Assembly (NCBI GenBank): GCA_035632055.1
Contig: DASQHO010000001.1
Coordinates: 14,882-78,881, forward strand
DNA from: REEB95 sp035632055
GTDB lineage: Bacteria; Pseudomonadota; Alphaproteobacteria; ATCC43930; CGMCC-115725
Direction: 5' to 3'
Length of the DNA: 64,000 nt
In this document: piece by piece, positions 1 to 8,079 of the stretch
How positions within the stretch are numbered: the stretch's first letter is position 1
Layout of the letters: each line of letters opens with the position of its first letter
Made by a program: the position numbers and the translations under genes
Notes under the pieces: model-generated
Databases searched by the model: none
The model's input: only the letters and a program-made list of their open reading frames with translations
Told to the model about the DNA's origin: nothing

Positions 1-1
1 G

Positions 2-1243
2 TTGAAGGCCGGCCAGACAGAGGGAGTGCCGAGAGAGGCGATGATCCGCCGCTACCTCGGTTCCTATTCGATCCGGATATCGGCGATGTTGAACACGGGC
101 ACGCAGGCGTTCGCGGGCGCTGCCAGAGCAAGATTCGAGTGCGCGCGGCTCCTTGAAACGATCGCGTCAGATTGTTCCCAGTTTGGCACAGAGTCTCTGG
201 ATACGGCGGGTGGCGCACTTGCTACAATTGCAACCACGATCACGGGAATTGTTGATAGTCGGCGATCAGGAAGTTACTTCAACGACTTCGCGATTTCCGA
301 CCTGGAAACAATCCGGAGCGCACTGGACGCATTGGCTCAGACGCTGCCAGATATCGGTCACGCAGCCCTTATCAGTGAGGACGCCCCACAGTTCTTTGAC
401 GTAAACATTCTCGCCGAGCATCTTGACCGGGTGGCAACCGAACAAGGAGGTAATCTTGCGGGGTTTATCTCAACGCTCGGGCTTCGAATTCGCGGAATGC
501 TTGCCGATCAGCGGCTTGGCGCCGTAATTGGTCGTGACCCGCCGACTTCCTTTGAATCCTGGCTAAAGGACTATGTCGGCGACGATGGCGCGAGCAACGG
601 CCAGATCGCGGTCGTCGATCTGTCTCTTGTTCCGTCCGAAATCGTCCACATCGTCGTTTCAGTTTTGGCGCGGTTGATCTTCGAATCGCTTCAGCGATAT
701 CGCCGCGGCCATCCAAAGGGCCAGACCTTGCCGACCGTGCTCGTGTTGGAGGAAGCCCACACATTCGTTCGGCGCGGTAAGGACGATGATGGCCCCGCCT
801 CATCTCCAACCCAACTTTGTCGCGAGGTGTTCGAGCGTATCGCTCGAGAGGGACGGAAGTTCGGGCTTGGGCTCGTCCTTTCGTCGCAGCGACCATCGGA
901 GCTTTCTCCAACGGTTCTTGCACAATGCAACACGTTTCTCCTGCATCGAATCGTCAATGATGCGGACCAGAATCTCGTCGCACGCCTCGTCCCCGACAAT
1001 GTAGGTGGGCTCTTGCGTGAGCTGCCGAGTTTGCCTTCCAGGCAGGCCGTCCTCCTTGGTTGGGCAGCGCCGATCCCGGTTTTAGTGGAGGTGGACGAAC
1101 TGCCCGATGCGCAGCGGCCGCAGTCGGCAGATCCGGATTTCTGGAACGTTTGGACGCTTGCCGAAGAGCGGAGCGTCAATTGGGACGCAGTTTCGAAAGC
1201 ATGGTCGGGCGCTACTCCGGTGCAACTGCCGGAGGAAGAATGA
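2..1243 (+). CDS. HerA-type (DUF87) ATPase, 5'-truncated by window edge
   Basis: This is the C-terminal part of a HerA/FtsK-superfamily ATPase, a hexameric motor that moves double-stranded DNA and usually works with nucleases. The reading frame is open to the first base, so the true start and the Walker A motif lie outside the window. In the visible 413 residues, a Walker B strand with its catalytic acid pair (VLVLEEAH) sits near residues 246-253. Near residues 296-302 is the family-typical SSQRPSE segment, followed by 'LAQCNTFLLHRI' and 'LVARLVPDN', as in HerA proteins. The stop codon overlaps the sbcD start as ATGA, so the two are translationally coupled. Coupling of a HerA motor to SbcD/SbcC resembles the archaeal HerA-NurA-Mre11-Rad50 operon. 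Family assignment is firm; its job in DNA repair or defence is inferred. Confidence 0.85.
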   Translation: MKAGQTEGVPREAMIRRYLGSYSIRISAMLNTGTQAFAGAARARFECARLLETIASDCSQFGTESLDTAGGALATIATTITGIVDSRRSGSYFNDFAISDLETIRSALDALAQTLPDIGHAALISEDAPQFFDVNILAEHLDRVATEQGGNLAGFISTLGLRIRGMLADQRLGAVIGRDPPTSFESWLKDYVGDDGASNGQIAVVDLSLVPSEIVHIVVSVLARLIFESLQRYRRGHPKGQTLPTVLVLEEAHTFVRRGKDDDGPASSPTQLCREVFERIAREGRKFGLGLVLSSQRPSELSPTVLAQCNTFLLHRIVNDADQNLVARLVPDNVGGLLRELPSLPSRQAVLLGWAAPIPVLVEVDELPDAQRPQSADPDFWNVWTLAEERSVNWDAVSKAWSGATPVQLPEEE

Positions 1244-2472
1244 TCCGTATTCTGCACACGGCTGATTGGCATATCGGTCAAACTTTACGGGGGTTCTCTC
1301 GGGAGCACGAGCACCGGAAGGTGTTTGAGCGACTCGAAGAGATCGTTGTAGAGCGGGATGTCGATGCCCTCGTCATTGCCGGCGACGTGTTTGATAGCCA
1401 AAATCCCTCCGGGGAAGCGCAACAGCTCTTCTACAATACGCTCGTGCGGCTAAGCCGCGCGCGTCCGCGCATGGCTATGGTGATCGCTGCCGGTAACCAC
1501 GATGCCGCTGGCCGGTTGGAGGCGCCGCGGCCTCTTTTGGAGGCATTCAACATCCGCGTCGTAGGCAATGTTCGGCGGCGTGAAGGGCGGGTGGAGGCCG
1601 CACGCCATCTCGTTCCTATCGCTGACGCAAGCGGTGCGGTAGCTGCTCATGTGGTTGCAGTCTCCTACCCAACTGCAGCGTGCCTTCCGAATTTGACGCG
1701 GCTGGACGGTGACGCAGGCTCACCCGTCATCGCTGGCGTGCGAAGCCTCTATGCCGAATTGGTCGAGACATTACGGGGACCGATGGATGGTCTACCGTTC
1801 GTCCTGACGGGACATCTCCATGTTGCGGGCGGCATCGAGTCGGAAGGCGCAGAGCGCCGAATTCTAGTCGGTGGCCAGCATGCCGTGCCGCATGATGTGT
1901 TCCCGGCAGACGCGAGTTACGTGGCGCTCGGCCACTTGCATAGGGCTCAGGCTATCGGTCGTGATACCGTCCGATATTCTGGTTCACTGATCCCTTTGTC
2001 GGCGACTGAGATGCCGTACGCGCATGGGGTCACTCTTGTGAGCCTCGACGGTACAACGGTTGTATCCGAACATATCTCGATTGACCGGCCAGTTCCCTTC
2101 GTCCGCCTTCCTGAGGCGGGCGATATGCGCTTGAGCGAATTTGGCGATCATCTCACAGCAATGGATCTCTCATCGGACCTACCGCTTCATGAACGCCCAT
2201 TCGTCCAGGTCAGGCTTGCGCGCGAAGGGCTATCGCCTGGGTTCAGAGAGGAGGTCGACCGCATCGCGGAGAGCTTTCCGGTGCGCATCGTCGATACCCG
2301 TGTCGCGGCAATACCCGGGGCGTTAAATGACGCGGCCCTCGCCGATCCTATGATCCGGCTGGCGGAAAGAGATCCGGAGGATTTGTTCAAGCTCGCATTT
2401 GAACGCACCTTCGGCGTGGCTCCCGACGCCGCGCATCTAGATGTCTTCCACCGGGCACGGGCGGAGGTATAG
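1240..2472 (+). CDS. sbcD: SbcD/Mre11-type DNA exonuclease subunit
   Basis: This is a 410-residue calcineurin-like metallophosphoesterase of the SbcD/Mre11 family, the nuclease partner of SbcC in trimming DNA ends and hairpins. The two-metal site is visible: D9-W-H11, GDVFD near 48-52, GNHD near 84-87, and two GHLH motifs near 190 and 230. The start chosen is the ATG overlapping the upstream stop (ATGA), because it places the conserved 'ILHTADWHIG' at the very N-terminus; a longer frame upstream only overlaps the HerA gene. The gene ends two bases before sbcC, which predicts coupled synthesis of the complex. Length is normal for SbcD. Whether this is the housekeeping copy or a specialised second copy cannot be told from the window. 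Confidence 0.93.
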   Translation: MIRILHTADWHIGQTLRGFSREHEHRKVFERLEEIVVERDVDALVIAGDVFDSQNPSGEAQQLFYNTLVRLSRARPRMAMVIAAGNHDAAGRLEAPRPLLEAFNIRVVGNVRRREGRVEAARHLVPIADASGAVAAHVVAVSYPTAACLPNLTRLDGDAGSPVIAGVRSLYAELVETLRGPMDGLPFVLTGHLHVAGGIESEGAERRILVGGQHAVPHDVFPADASYVALGHLHRAQAIGRDTVRYSGSLIPLSATEMPYAHGVTLVSLDGTTVVSEHISIDRPVPFVRLPEAGDMRLSEFGDHLTAMDLSSDLPLHERPFVQVRLAREGLSPGFREEVDRIAESFPVRIVDTRVAAIPGALNDAALADPMIRLAERDPEDLFKLAFERTFGVAPDAAHLDVFHRARAEV

Positions 2473-2474
2473 CC

Positions 2475-5400
2475 ATGCGGATCTTGGCTATCCGCGGCGA
2501 GAATCTGGCAAGTCTTGGTGCACCCTTCGAGATCGATCTTGCCGCAGAACCTCTTGCAGGTTCCGGCCTCTTTGCCATCACTGGCGAGACCGGCGCCGGG
2601 AAGTCGACCATCCTCGACGCGCTCTGCCTCGCACTCTATGGCGAATATCCGCGCGTCTCCGTCGGTCGGCGGGAGAATGCACCCGATCCCGGCGGGGAAG
2701 CGATTTCAATTCATGATGGCCGGGCGATCCTCCGTCGAGGCGCCGGCGGCGGATATGCCGAGGTAGATTTCGTCGGGCAGGATGGCGAACGCTACCGCGT
2801 CCGCTGGGAGGCCAGTCGGGCGCGGGGCCGAGCAAATGGGCGGCTGCAGAATGAGCAGCGCTCGCTGTATCGACTTGACGACGGCAGCGCGGTGGCGACG
2901 GGCAAGACTCAGGTCCGTGAGGCGGTGGAGACGAGAACAGACCTCACATTCGATCAGTTCCGACGAACGGTGCTCCTCGCACAGGGCGAATTCGACGCCT
3001 TCCTGCTCGCCGCCGAGAGCGAGCGCGCGGAATTGCTCGAGAAGATCACAGGTACCGAAATCTACGCAGCGATCTCGGTCCACGTTCATGATGGCACGGA
3101 GGCACGGCGAAGAATTGTCGAGCAATTGGAGCAGCGCCGAAGCGACATCGGGCTTCTTGATGACGAAGCCAGGCAGGCGTTGCTGGATGAGCAAAGTCAG
3201 CTTGCTTCAACCCTCGCTCAAAAAGGCACGGAGCGCGATCAACACAGTGAACGGTTGGATCATTTCAAGCGCGTCGCCGCCGCTCGAGGCGATCTCGCAC
3301 GGGCTGAGGCTCAGGCGGTCACAGCGCGCGCGACACGCGAGGCAGCCGCCGATGAGTATCGGTCTCTTGCCGAATTCGATCTCGTCGAGCCGCTTCGTCC
3401 GCTGGCGGTTGACTTGCAAAATGCACGGCGGACGGCAGCGGAGGTCAAGTCCCGTCTCGACGGTTTGCTTGTTTCACGCGAGGAAGCACGGACGCTAGAC
3501 GCCGCGTCTGCAACACAACTGGCGGACGCGGCGACCGCCAACGTAGCGGCAGAAGACGTCCTCAAGAATTTCGGTCCCCTTTGGAGCGAAGCCGAAAGAC
3601 TCGATACAGAGCTGGCGGCAGCTCGGACCGAGCTTAATGATGCAATAGAAAAATCGCAGCAAGCGGAAGCGACACTGCGCGATAAGGCCGATGCGCTGGC
3701 CACGATTGATCAGACTCTCGGTCAGACATCAGAGTTACACCGTACGACTGCCGCGCAATTAATGAGTCAATCGGATCGCATTCTTCTTGCCGATCGTCTC
3801 GGCGATGCGATGGACTTGTTGGCAAAGCGGGGTGCGCTCAAACAGGACCATGCTACAGTCACGTCAGAGGCCGTTGGAGCGGAAGAAACAGCTGCGCGGT
3901 TGCAAGGTGAAATAACCGCGCTGTCGGAAAAGCTCGCTGAGGATCGTGGACGAAAAGATGGCCTCAGTCGCGATATCGGTGATCGTCGAGGCGGTCTCGC
4001 CGGCATTGACGAGGCGGCGCTCCACGAACGGGATATCGATCTGCAACGTGCGCTTGAGACTCTGCGCGAGGCAAACACTGTCTGTGAACAGCACGTCCGG
4101 GCGTCGCAAGATCTAACACGCCGGGAATCGGAACACACGCTAGCGACGCAGGAGGTAAGCGCGGCGAAAAGCCGGATCGTTGAAGCCGAAGCCGACCAAC
4201 TCCGCGATCGGACTGCGCGTGCGGAAATTGTTCCAATCGCAGAACTTGCCGATGAGGCGGTCTCATCTGAGGCCATCCATCTGCGCAGCCTGCTGGCTCC
4301 AAATTTAGCCTGTCCAGTATGCGGCAGCACTGACCATCCCCATCTTGCACACCCCAGCGCGCTGAACGAAATAGCGACTAGGCTTCGCCGCCGGCGCGAA
4401 GAACTTGACACGTTGTTGACTGCGACGGGACAGCGTTTGGATGCTGCTACACGCTTGCTCTCCGCCGGAGAGGCGCGCCAGGCTGAGGCCATCCGCGGAA
4501 TCGATGTGGCGCGGGGACAAGTTTTGGCTGCCAAGGGCACTTATGGCGAACAGTGGCCGTTGTTGAACGATCTCTGCACAAAGGCTCAGATCGCGGGGAG
4601 TGTACCTCCCATTCTCGATGACCAGACTGCGTCGAAACTGGCGGCCCTCATCTCAGTCGCGATTGCAGAGCGGCTAGCCATTGCGTCTCCTCTCGCAGAC
4701 GCCCGGCGTCTTCGGACAGAGATCGACAGTTTGCAGCGGGAGCATGATGCGCTCGGTGGGGCGATCGAGACGATTACGCGGTCTATTGACCAAAGGCGTC
4801 CTGATTTCCACGCTGCGCAATTGAAGGCAACTGAGTACGCGGTCCAGGCGACAGGCCTTGCTGAGCGCCTCATTTCCATTCGCCGAGAAATAACGCCGTT
4901 TCTTGCTGCTGCAGGTCTGGCCGTCGATGACCTCGATGTTGATCCCACCGGTGTTAGCGTTACGCTGTCGACAGTCGCGACGGAGTATGCCGGTCTCCGC
5001 GAGCAGGTTGGCCAACTTGAAATGACCCTCCAGCGTCTGGCGCCCGAGCGTGCAGCGGCGGGCGCCTCGCTGGAGCACGCGCAGGCGCAGGTGACGGCGA
5101 CGGCACTTCTTCTCGATCAACGTCGCATGGCCGAGGGAGAGAAGGCGAGCGCCAGAGCTGAACTTCTCGATGGCGAGGCGACAGCGAGCCACCGGACTCG
5201 GATCAATGAGGCTTGCCGGACCACCCGTGAGGTGCTCGCTCGTGCCCGCGATACGAAATCTGCCAGCGATGCAGCGTTCCAGGCAGCCGGCGCTCGTTGC
5301 GACGAGGCCGCCGCTGGATTGGAGACCGCCAACGGCCGTAACGCTTTAGCCGAAGAGGCATTCAGCGCGGCCTGCCTGGATATTGCTCGCTTGTCGGATC

Positions 5401-6260
5401 AGGTTGCCGCGCTGATCGCAACCGACCCAGCATTGAGCAGGGCGTTACGGGGCCGAATTCAGGAGATCGACCGAGGCGTGAACGATGCCGGCACCGCAGT
5501 GCTTACGCGCCATAATGACTTACACCGGGCGTTGGAAGGGTTCGATGAGACCACCGATGCCGAGGCGTTGGCCGCAGTCATCGCTGCGTTGGTAACTGAA
5601 ATTGGAGACTTGCAGCAACGGACAGGTGTACTTGCCGCTGCGCTCGCGCGAGACAACGAGGCGCGCGGCGCCGCCGCAAACCTATCCGCGGAAATCGACA
5701 CTACGAAAGCGGAACTCGCAATTTGGCAGGCAGTCGACGATGCCGTCGGCTCGGCCAGCGGTGATCGTTTCCGTCGCTTTGTTCAGGGCATCACGCTCGA
5801 CCACATGGTGCAATTGGCGAATGATCACCTCCATGCATTGACCCCCCGCTATAGACTCGCGCGGGGGGCCACGTCCGATCTCACGCTTCACATCATTGAT
5901 CGCGACATGGGCGACGAGGTCCGCGGGACCCGAAGCCTGTCAGGCGGTGAGCGTTTCCTGGTCTCGCTTGCGCTGGCGCTGGCTCTGTCAGGTCTTGAAG
6001 GCCGATCGTCCTTTGTCGACACGCTGTTTATCGATGAAGGCTTTGGATCGCTTGATGCGGAGACCCTAGACTTGGCAGTAGATGCGCTGGAAACCTTACA
6101 GGGCAGAGGTCAGAAGGTTGGCGTCATCACGCACGTCGCTGCCATGATCGAGCGGATCGCCGTGCAGGTTCGCGTAGAAAAGCGTGGCGCTGGGCGATCG
6201 GAGATTAGAGTGTCTGATGGCATGGGAGTGGCATGGCCTGTCACGAGTAGCGCGCAATAG
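2475..6260 (+). CDS. sbcC: SbcC/Rad50-type ATPase with zinc hook
   Basis: This is a 1261-residue SMC-like ATPase that partners SbcD. The N-terminal Walker A motif is GETGAGKST at residues 37-45. A long Ala/Glu/Arg-rich coiled coil follows, interrupted near residue 613 by the zinc-hook motif CPVCGS (CxxC), which dimerises two molecules. The C-terminal lobe carries the ABC signature LSGGE near residue 1155 and Walker B FIDEGFGSLD near 1183. Length is slightly above the usual ~1050 residues of SbcC, with the extra in the coiled coil. The start is the ATG two bases after the sbcD stop. With SbcD it should form an ATP-dependent nuclease that acts on DNA ends. Placement behind a HerA gene and before two unknown genes is unlike the simple sbcDC pair. 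Confidence 0.93.
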   Translation: MRILAIRGENLASLGAPFEIDLAAEPLAGSGLFAITGETGAGKSTILDALCLALYGEYPRVSVGRRENAPDPGGEAISIHDGRAILRRGAGGGYAEVDFVGQDGERYRVRWEASRARGRANGRLQNEQRSLYRLDDGSAVATGKTQVREAVETRTDLTFDQFRRTVLLAQGEFDAFLLAAESERAELLEKITGTEIYAAISVHVHDGTEARRRIVEQLEQRRSDIGLLDDEARQALLDEQSQLASTLAQKGTERDQHSERLDHFKRVAAARGDLARAEAQAVTARATREAAADEYRSLAEFDLVEPLRPLAVDLQNARRTAAEVKSRLDGLLVSREEARTLDAASATQLADAATANVAAEDVLKNFGPLWSEAERLDTELAAARTELNDAIEKSQQAEATLRDKADALATIDQTLGQTSELHRTTAAQLMSQSDRILLADRLGDAMDLLAKRGALKQDHATVTSEAVGAEETAARLQGEITALSEKLAEDRGRKDGLSRDIGDRRGGLAGIDEAALHERDIDLQRALETLREANTVCEQHVRASQDLTRRESEHTLATQEVSAAKSRIVEAEADQLRDRTARAEIVPIAELADEAVSSEAIHLRSLLAPNLACPVCGSTDHPHLAHPSALNEIATRLRRRREELDTLLTATGQRLDAATRLLSAGEARQAEAIRGIDVARGQVLAAKGTYGEQWPLLNDLCTKAQIAGSVPPILDDQTASKLAALISVAIAERLAIASPLADARRLRTEIDSLQREHDALGGAIETITRSIDQRRPDFHAAQLKATEYAVQATGLAERLISIRREITPFLAAAGLAVDDLDVDPTGVSVTLSTVATEYAGLREQVGQLEMTLQRLAPERAAAGASLEHAQAQVTATALLLDQRRMAEGEKASARAELLDGEATASHRTRINEACRTTREVLARARDTKSASDAAFQAAGARCDEAAAGLETANGRNALAEEAFSAACLDIARLSDQVAALIATDPALSRALRGRIQEIDRGVNDAGTAVLTRHNDLHRALEGFDETTDAEALAAVIAALVTEIGDLQQRTGVLAAALARDNEARGAAANLSAEIDTTKAELAIWQAVDDAVGSASGDRFRRFVQGITLDHMVQLANDHLHALTPRYRLARGATSDLTLHIIDRDMGDEVRGTRSLSGGERFLVSLALALALSGLEGRSSFVDTLFIDEGFGSLDAETLDLAVDALETLQGRGQKVGVITHVAAMIERIAVQVRVEKRGAGRSEIRVSDGMGVAWPVTSSAQ

Positions 6261-6306
6261 TATCAGGAGAGGCGACCTCGAAGTGTTCAGATCGAAAGAG
6301 GGATAG

Positions 6307-6858
6307 ATGGAGAAGTATCATATCAAGTTGACCGAGAGCGAGGCCGCGACAGTGGCGAAGATAGATCTCAGGGAATCTCACCGCAACCATGATGAAGGCC
6401 ACGCAGCTTACAAAACCAACGCGCAGCCGATCCTCGCCTTGCTCCAATCTCTGAGTGATAGGTCTGCAGTTCCCCAAGAAAGGCTGAATTACTGGAATGA
6501 CCCCCGATATCATCACGGGAGGATCAAAGCGTCGCGCAAAGGCCTATTCGAGAGAAATGGCTGCAGAGGTGCGGATATTTATACGCATCCACATTTTATC
6601 CGTCATCTTCGATATTTTCTCTTCGGTGCCGATCTTCCAGATGACGTTATTACAGCGTTTGAGGAAAAGGTCGGTAACCCGCAGTGGGTTTCTTCCAGTG
6701 ATATCGTTCCTATCGGTAAGTGCGCCCGAGATCTCGCTCGCCAACATCGTCTGGATAAGACGGATGCTCCAGAAGAGTTCTTTAAGCTTTGCCTCGACAT
6801 GGGGCTTAGCCTAACTACGGCCGAGAGCGTCATGCGATCGGTCAAACAAATTCGATAG
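6307..6858 (+). CDS. Uncharacterised 183-aa protein of the HerA-SbcDC block
   Basis: I do not recognise this protein. It begins 46 bases after sbcC with a purine-rich GAAAGAGGG just ahead of the ATG. It is predicted soluble, with no signal peptide or membrane segment. The central part has a conserved-looking aromatic/basic stretch (LNYWNDPRYHHGRIKASRKG, then 'FERNG' and 'IYTHPHFIRHLRYFLFG'). The C-terminal half appears alpha-helical and ends in 'TTAESVMRSVKQIR'. No catalytic motif is obvious. The next gene starts one base after its stop, so it belongs to the same transcription unit as the HerA-SbcD-SbcC genes and probably functions with them. It could be an adaptor, a small regulatory subunit or an effector; nothing in the sequence decides between these. 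Confidence 0.75.
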   Translation: MEKYHIKLTESEAATVAKIDLRESHRNHDEGHAAYKTNAQPILALLQSLSDRSAVPQERLNYWNDPRYHHGRIKASRKGLFERNGCRGADIYTHPHFIRHLRYFLFGADLPDDVITAFEEKVGNPQWVSSSDIVPIGKCARDLARQHRLDKTDAPEEFFKLCLDMGLSLTTAESVMRSVKQIR

Positions 6859-6859
6859 T

Positions 6860-7300
6860 ATGGACAAACTGACGCTGAACTATGTTTGGGGGCAGGAGCG
6901 GATACCGGTCGTTCTGCGGCGGACGGGAAAGGGGCAGCACTTGCGCGTTCGTGTTCCCTTCGCAGAAACGAATCGCAAATGGCTTCAGAATGATAGGCGA
7001 ACATCGCCCGTTTGGATTGCCGGCAAGAAATACTGGGAACTGCCGAAAGCTTGGTTCAACGATTTCGTTGAGCGGTCGTTGGTCAAATATGGCAAGGTTT
7101 ACGTTATTCAGCCCTACCGTGAGCAAGAGAAATGCTCTCCCGCGTGTCAGAACGCGACCGGGCATGAGTGTCAATGCTCCTGCATGGGTCTCTATCACGG
7201 CGCGGGAAATGACGGCAGTTGGTTCGAAGTGTCCGATACATTTGCGACGCGGTGGGGCGACCAGCAACTCGCCTGTCGCCTCATGACCGCCAGGTCCTAG
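6860..7300 (+). CDS. Uncharacterised 146-aa protein with Cys/His cluster
   Basis: This small soluble protein has unknown function. The N-terminal half is beta-rich and basic and contains 'KYWELPKAWFNDFV'. The C-terminal half carries a dense metal-ligand-like cluster, C92-x3-C96-x7-C104-x-C106-x-C108-x4-H113, followed by Gly-rich and Trp-containing sequence. Such spacing would suit a structural zinc site or an iron-sulfur site; neither can be proved here. The start codon lies one base after the preceding stop, so it is the last gene of the five-gene plus-strand unit. The cluster resembles a short Cys-rich motif I associate loosely with plasmid- and phage-borne hypothetical proteins, but I cannot name a family. 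Confidence 0.72.
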   Translation: MDKLTLNYVWGQERIPVVLRRTGKGQHLRVRVPFAETNRKWLQNDRRTSPVWIAGKKYWELPKAWFNDFVERSLVKYGKVYVIQPYREQEKCSPACQNATGHECQCSCMGLYHGAGNDGSWFEVSDTFATRWGDQQLACRLMTARS

Positions 7301-8079
7301 AAGCAACCTGACGCCTGCGACTGAGGTAGCTTGGTTCTCTGAGTGCTGAAGTGGCAGATGACAATAGATCGTGCTATAGGGGTTGACGGTCTTTTTTCTC
7401 GTGCCCTCAGCGGCGCTCGGCGTGGCAAGCCGGAAGAAATCGAGCGATCGATAGCGATAGTTGTCGAAGCCGCGCAAAGTTTGAATCGCGCGATTTTCTC
7501 TTTGAAATCAAAAGCGAAAAAATTTGACGGACCGGCGGTCGGATTTAGACCGTCAGAAGAAATATTTTGCGCTTACAAATCAGCGCGTTACGATGCATTG
7601 AGAGGATCGAGTGGGAGTGACGGTCCAGCAACAAACTGTCCTTCGCGTACTCGAACCGCGATTTGCCCGACACTTCCTGCGACGTCAGCTATCCGTCTTC
7701 TTGCGTGGCCTCCTTGTGTGGCTGCGACGCCCCATCTAAACCAATTTGGTGTTCAGGGAAAAGCGTTATCTCACTGGGGTAGGGCCGCCGCGTAGCCTGG
7801 AGTAGAAATCGGCGGGGTGGACGGTGCGTAGTCGACTTTCTGTCACTTGGATCCGGTGTCGATTGTTGCTGAAATCAAGGTGATTCCGATATGCGCCGAT
7901 AACGGCGTTTGAAGTTTGAAACAGGGCGGCAGCGCAACAACTCTGACCGCGCATCTGGTTATGCCGGGCGCCCATCAGGGCGCTGCCGCTCTTGATCAAC
8001 TCGCATACGCGACCTTGTGGATCGAAATCGGCGATGGCCTGCCGGCGGATACTGCTGACTTCGCGAGACGCGTCGTTTC
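7301..8079. other. Gene-poor junction between the repair block and arsA
   Basis: No convincing gene is seen in these ~780 bases. The left part holds one copy of the diverged repeat described separately. A short segment around 7848-7885 resembles the middle of that repeat again, which may be a third decayed fragment. Composition is less G+C-rich than the flanking metabolic genes. Short open frames here lack ribosome binding sites and recognisable motifs. The most economical reading is a decayed junction between an acquired block on the left and host genes on the right. Confidence 0.5.
7439..7615. repeat. Diverged dispersed repeat, copy A
   Basis: This is about 180 bp of non-coding sequence with a clear but diverged match, same orientation, at 12654-12832. 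The best-conserved stretch is the start, AATCGAGCGATCGATAGCGATAG here against AATCGACCGATCGATGTCGATAG there. Shared internal blocks include TTTGAAATCAA and TGACGGA, and both copies end in ATCGAGTGGGA. The two copies flank about 5 kb containing arsA through the DUF4336 gene. It may be an intergenic repeat family of the host genome or the remnant of a mobile element; no terminal inverted repeat was seen. Confidence 0.6.

Noticed and set aside
7343..7795. A 150-codon open frame spanning repeat copy A
   Set aside because: It runs through the dispersed repeat, has no ribosome binding site, and its C-terminal half is Pro/Thr/Arg-rich without structure. Probably non-coding.
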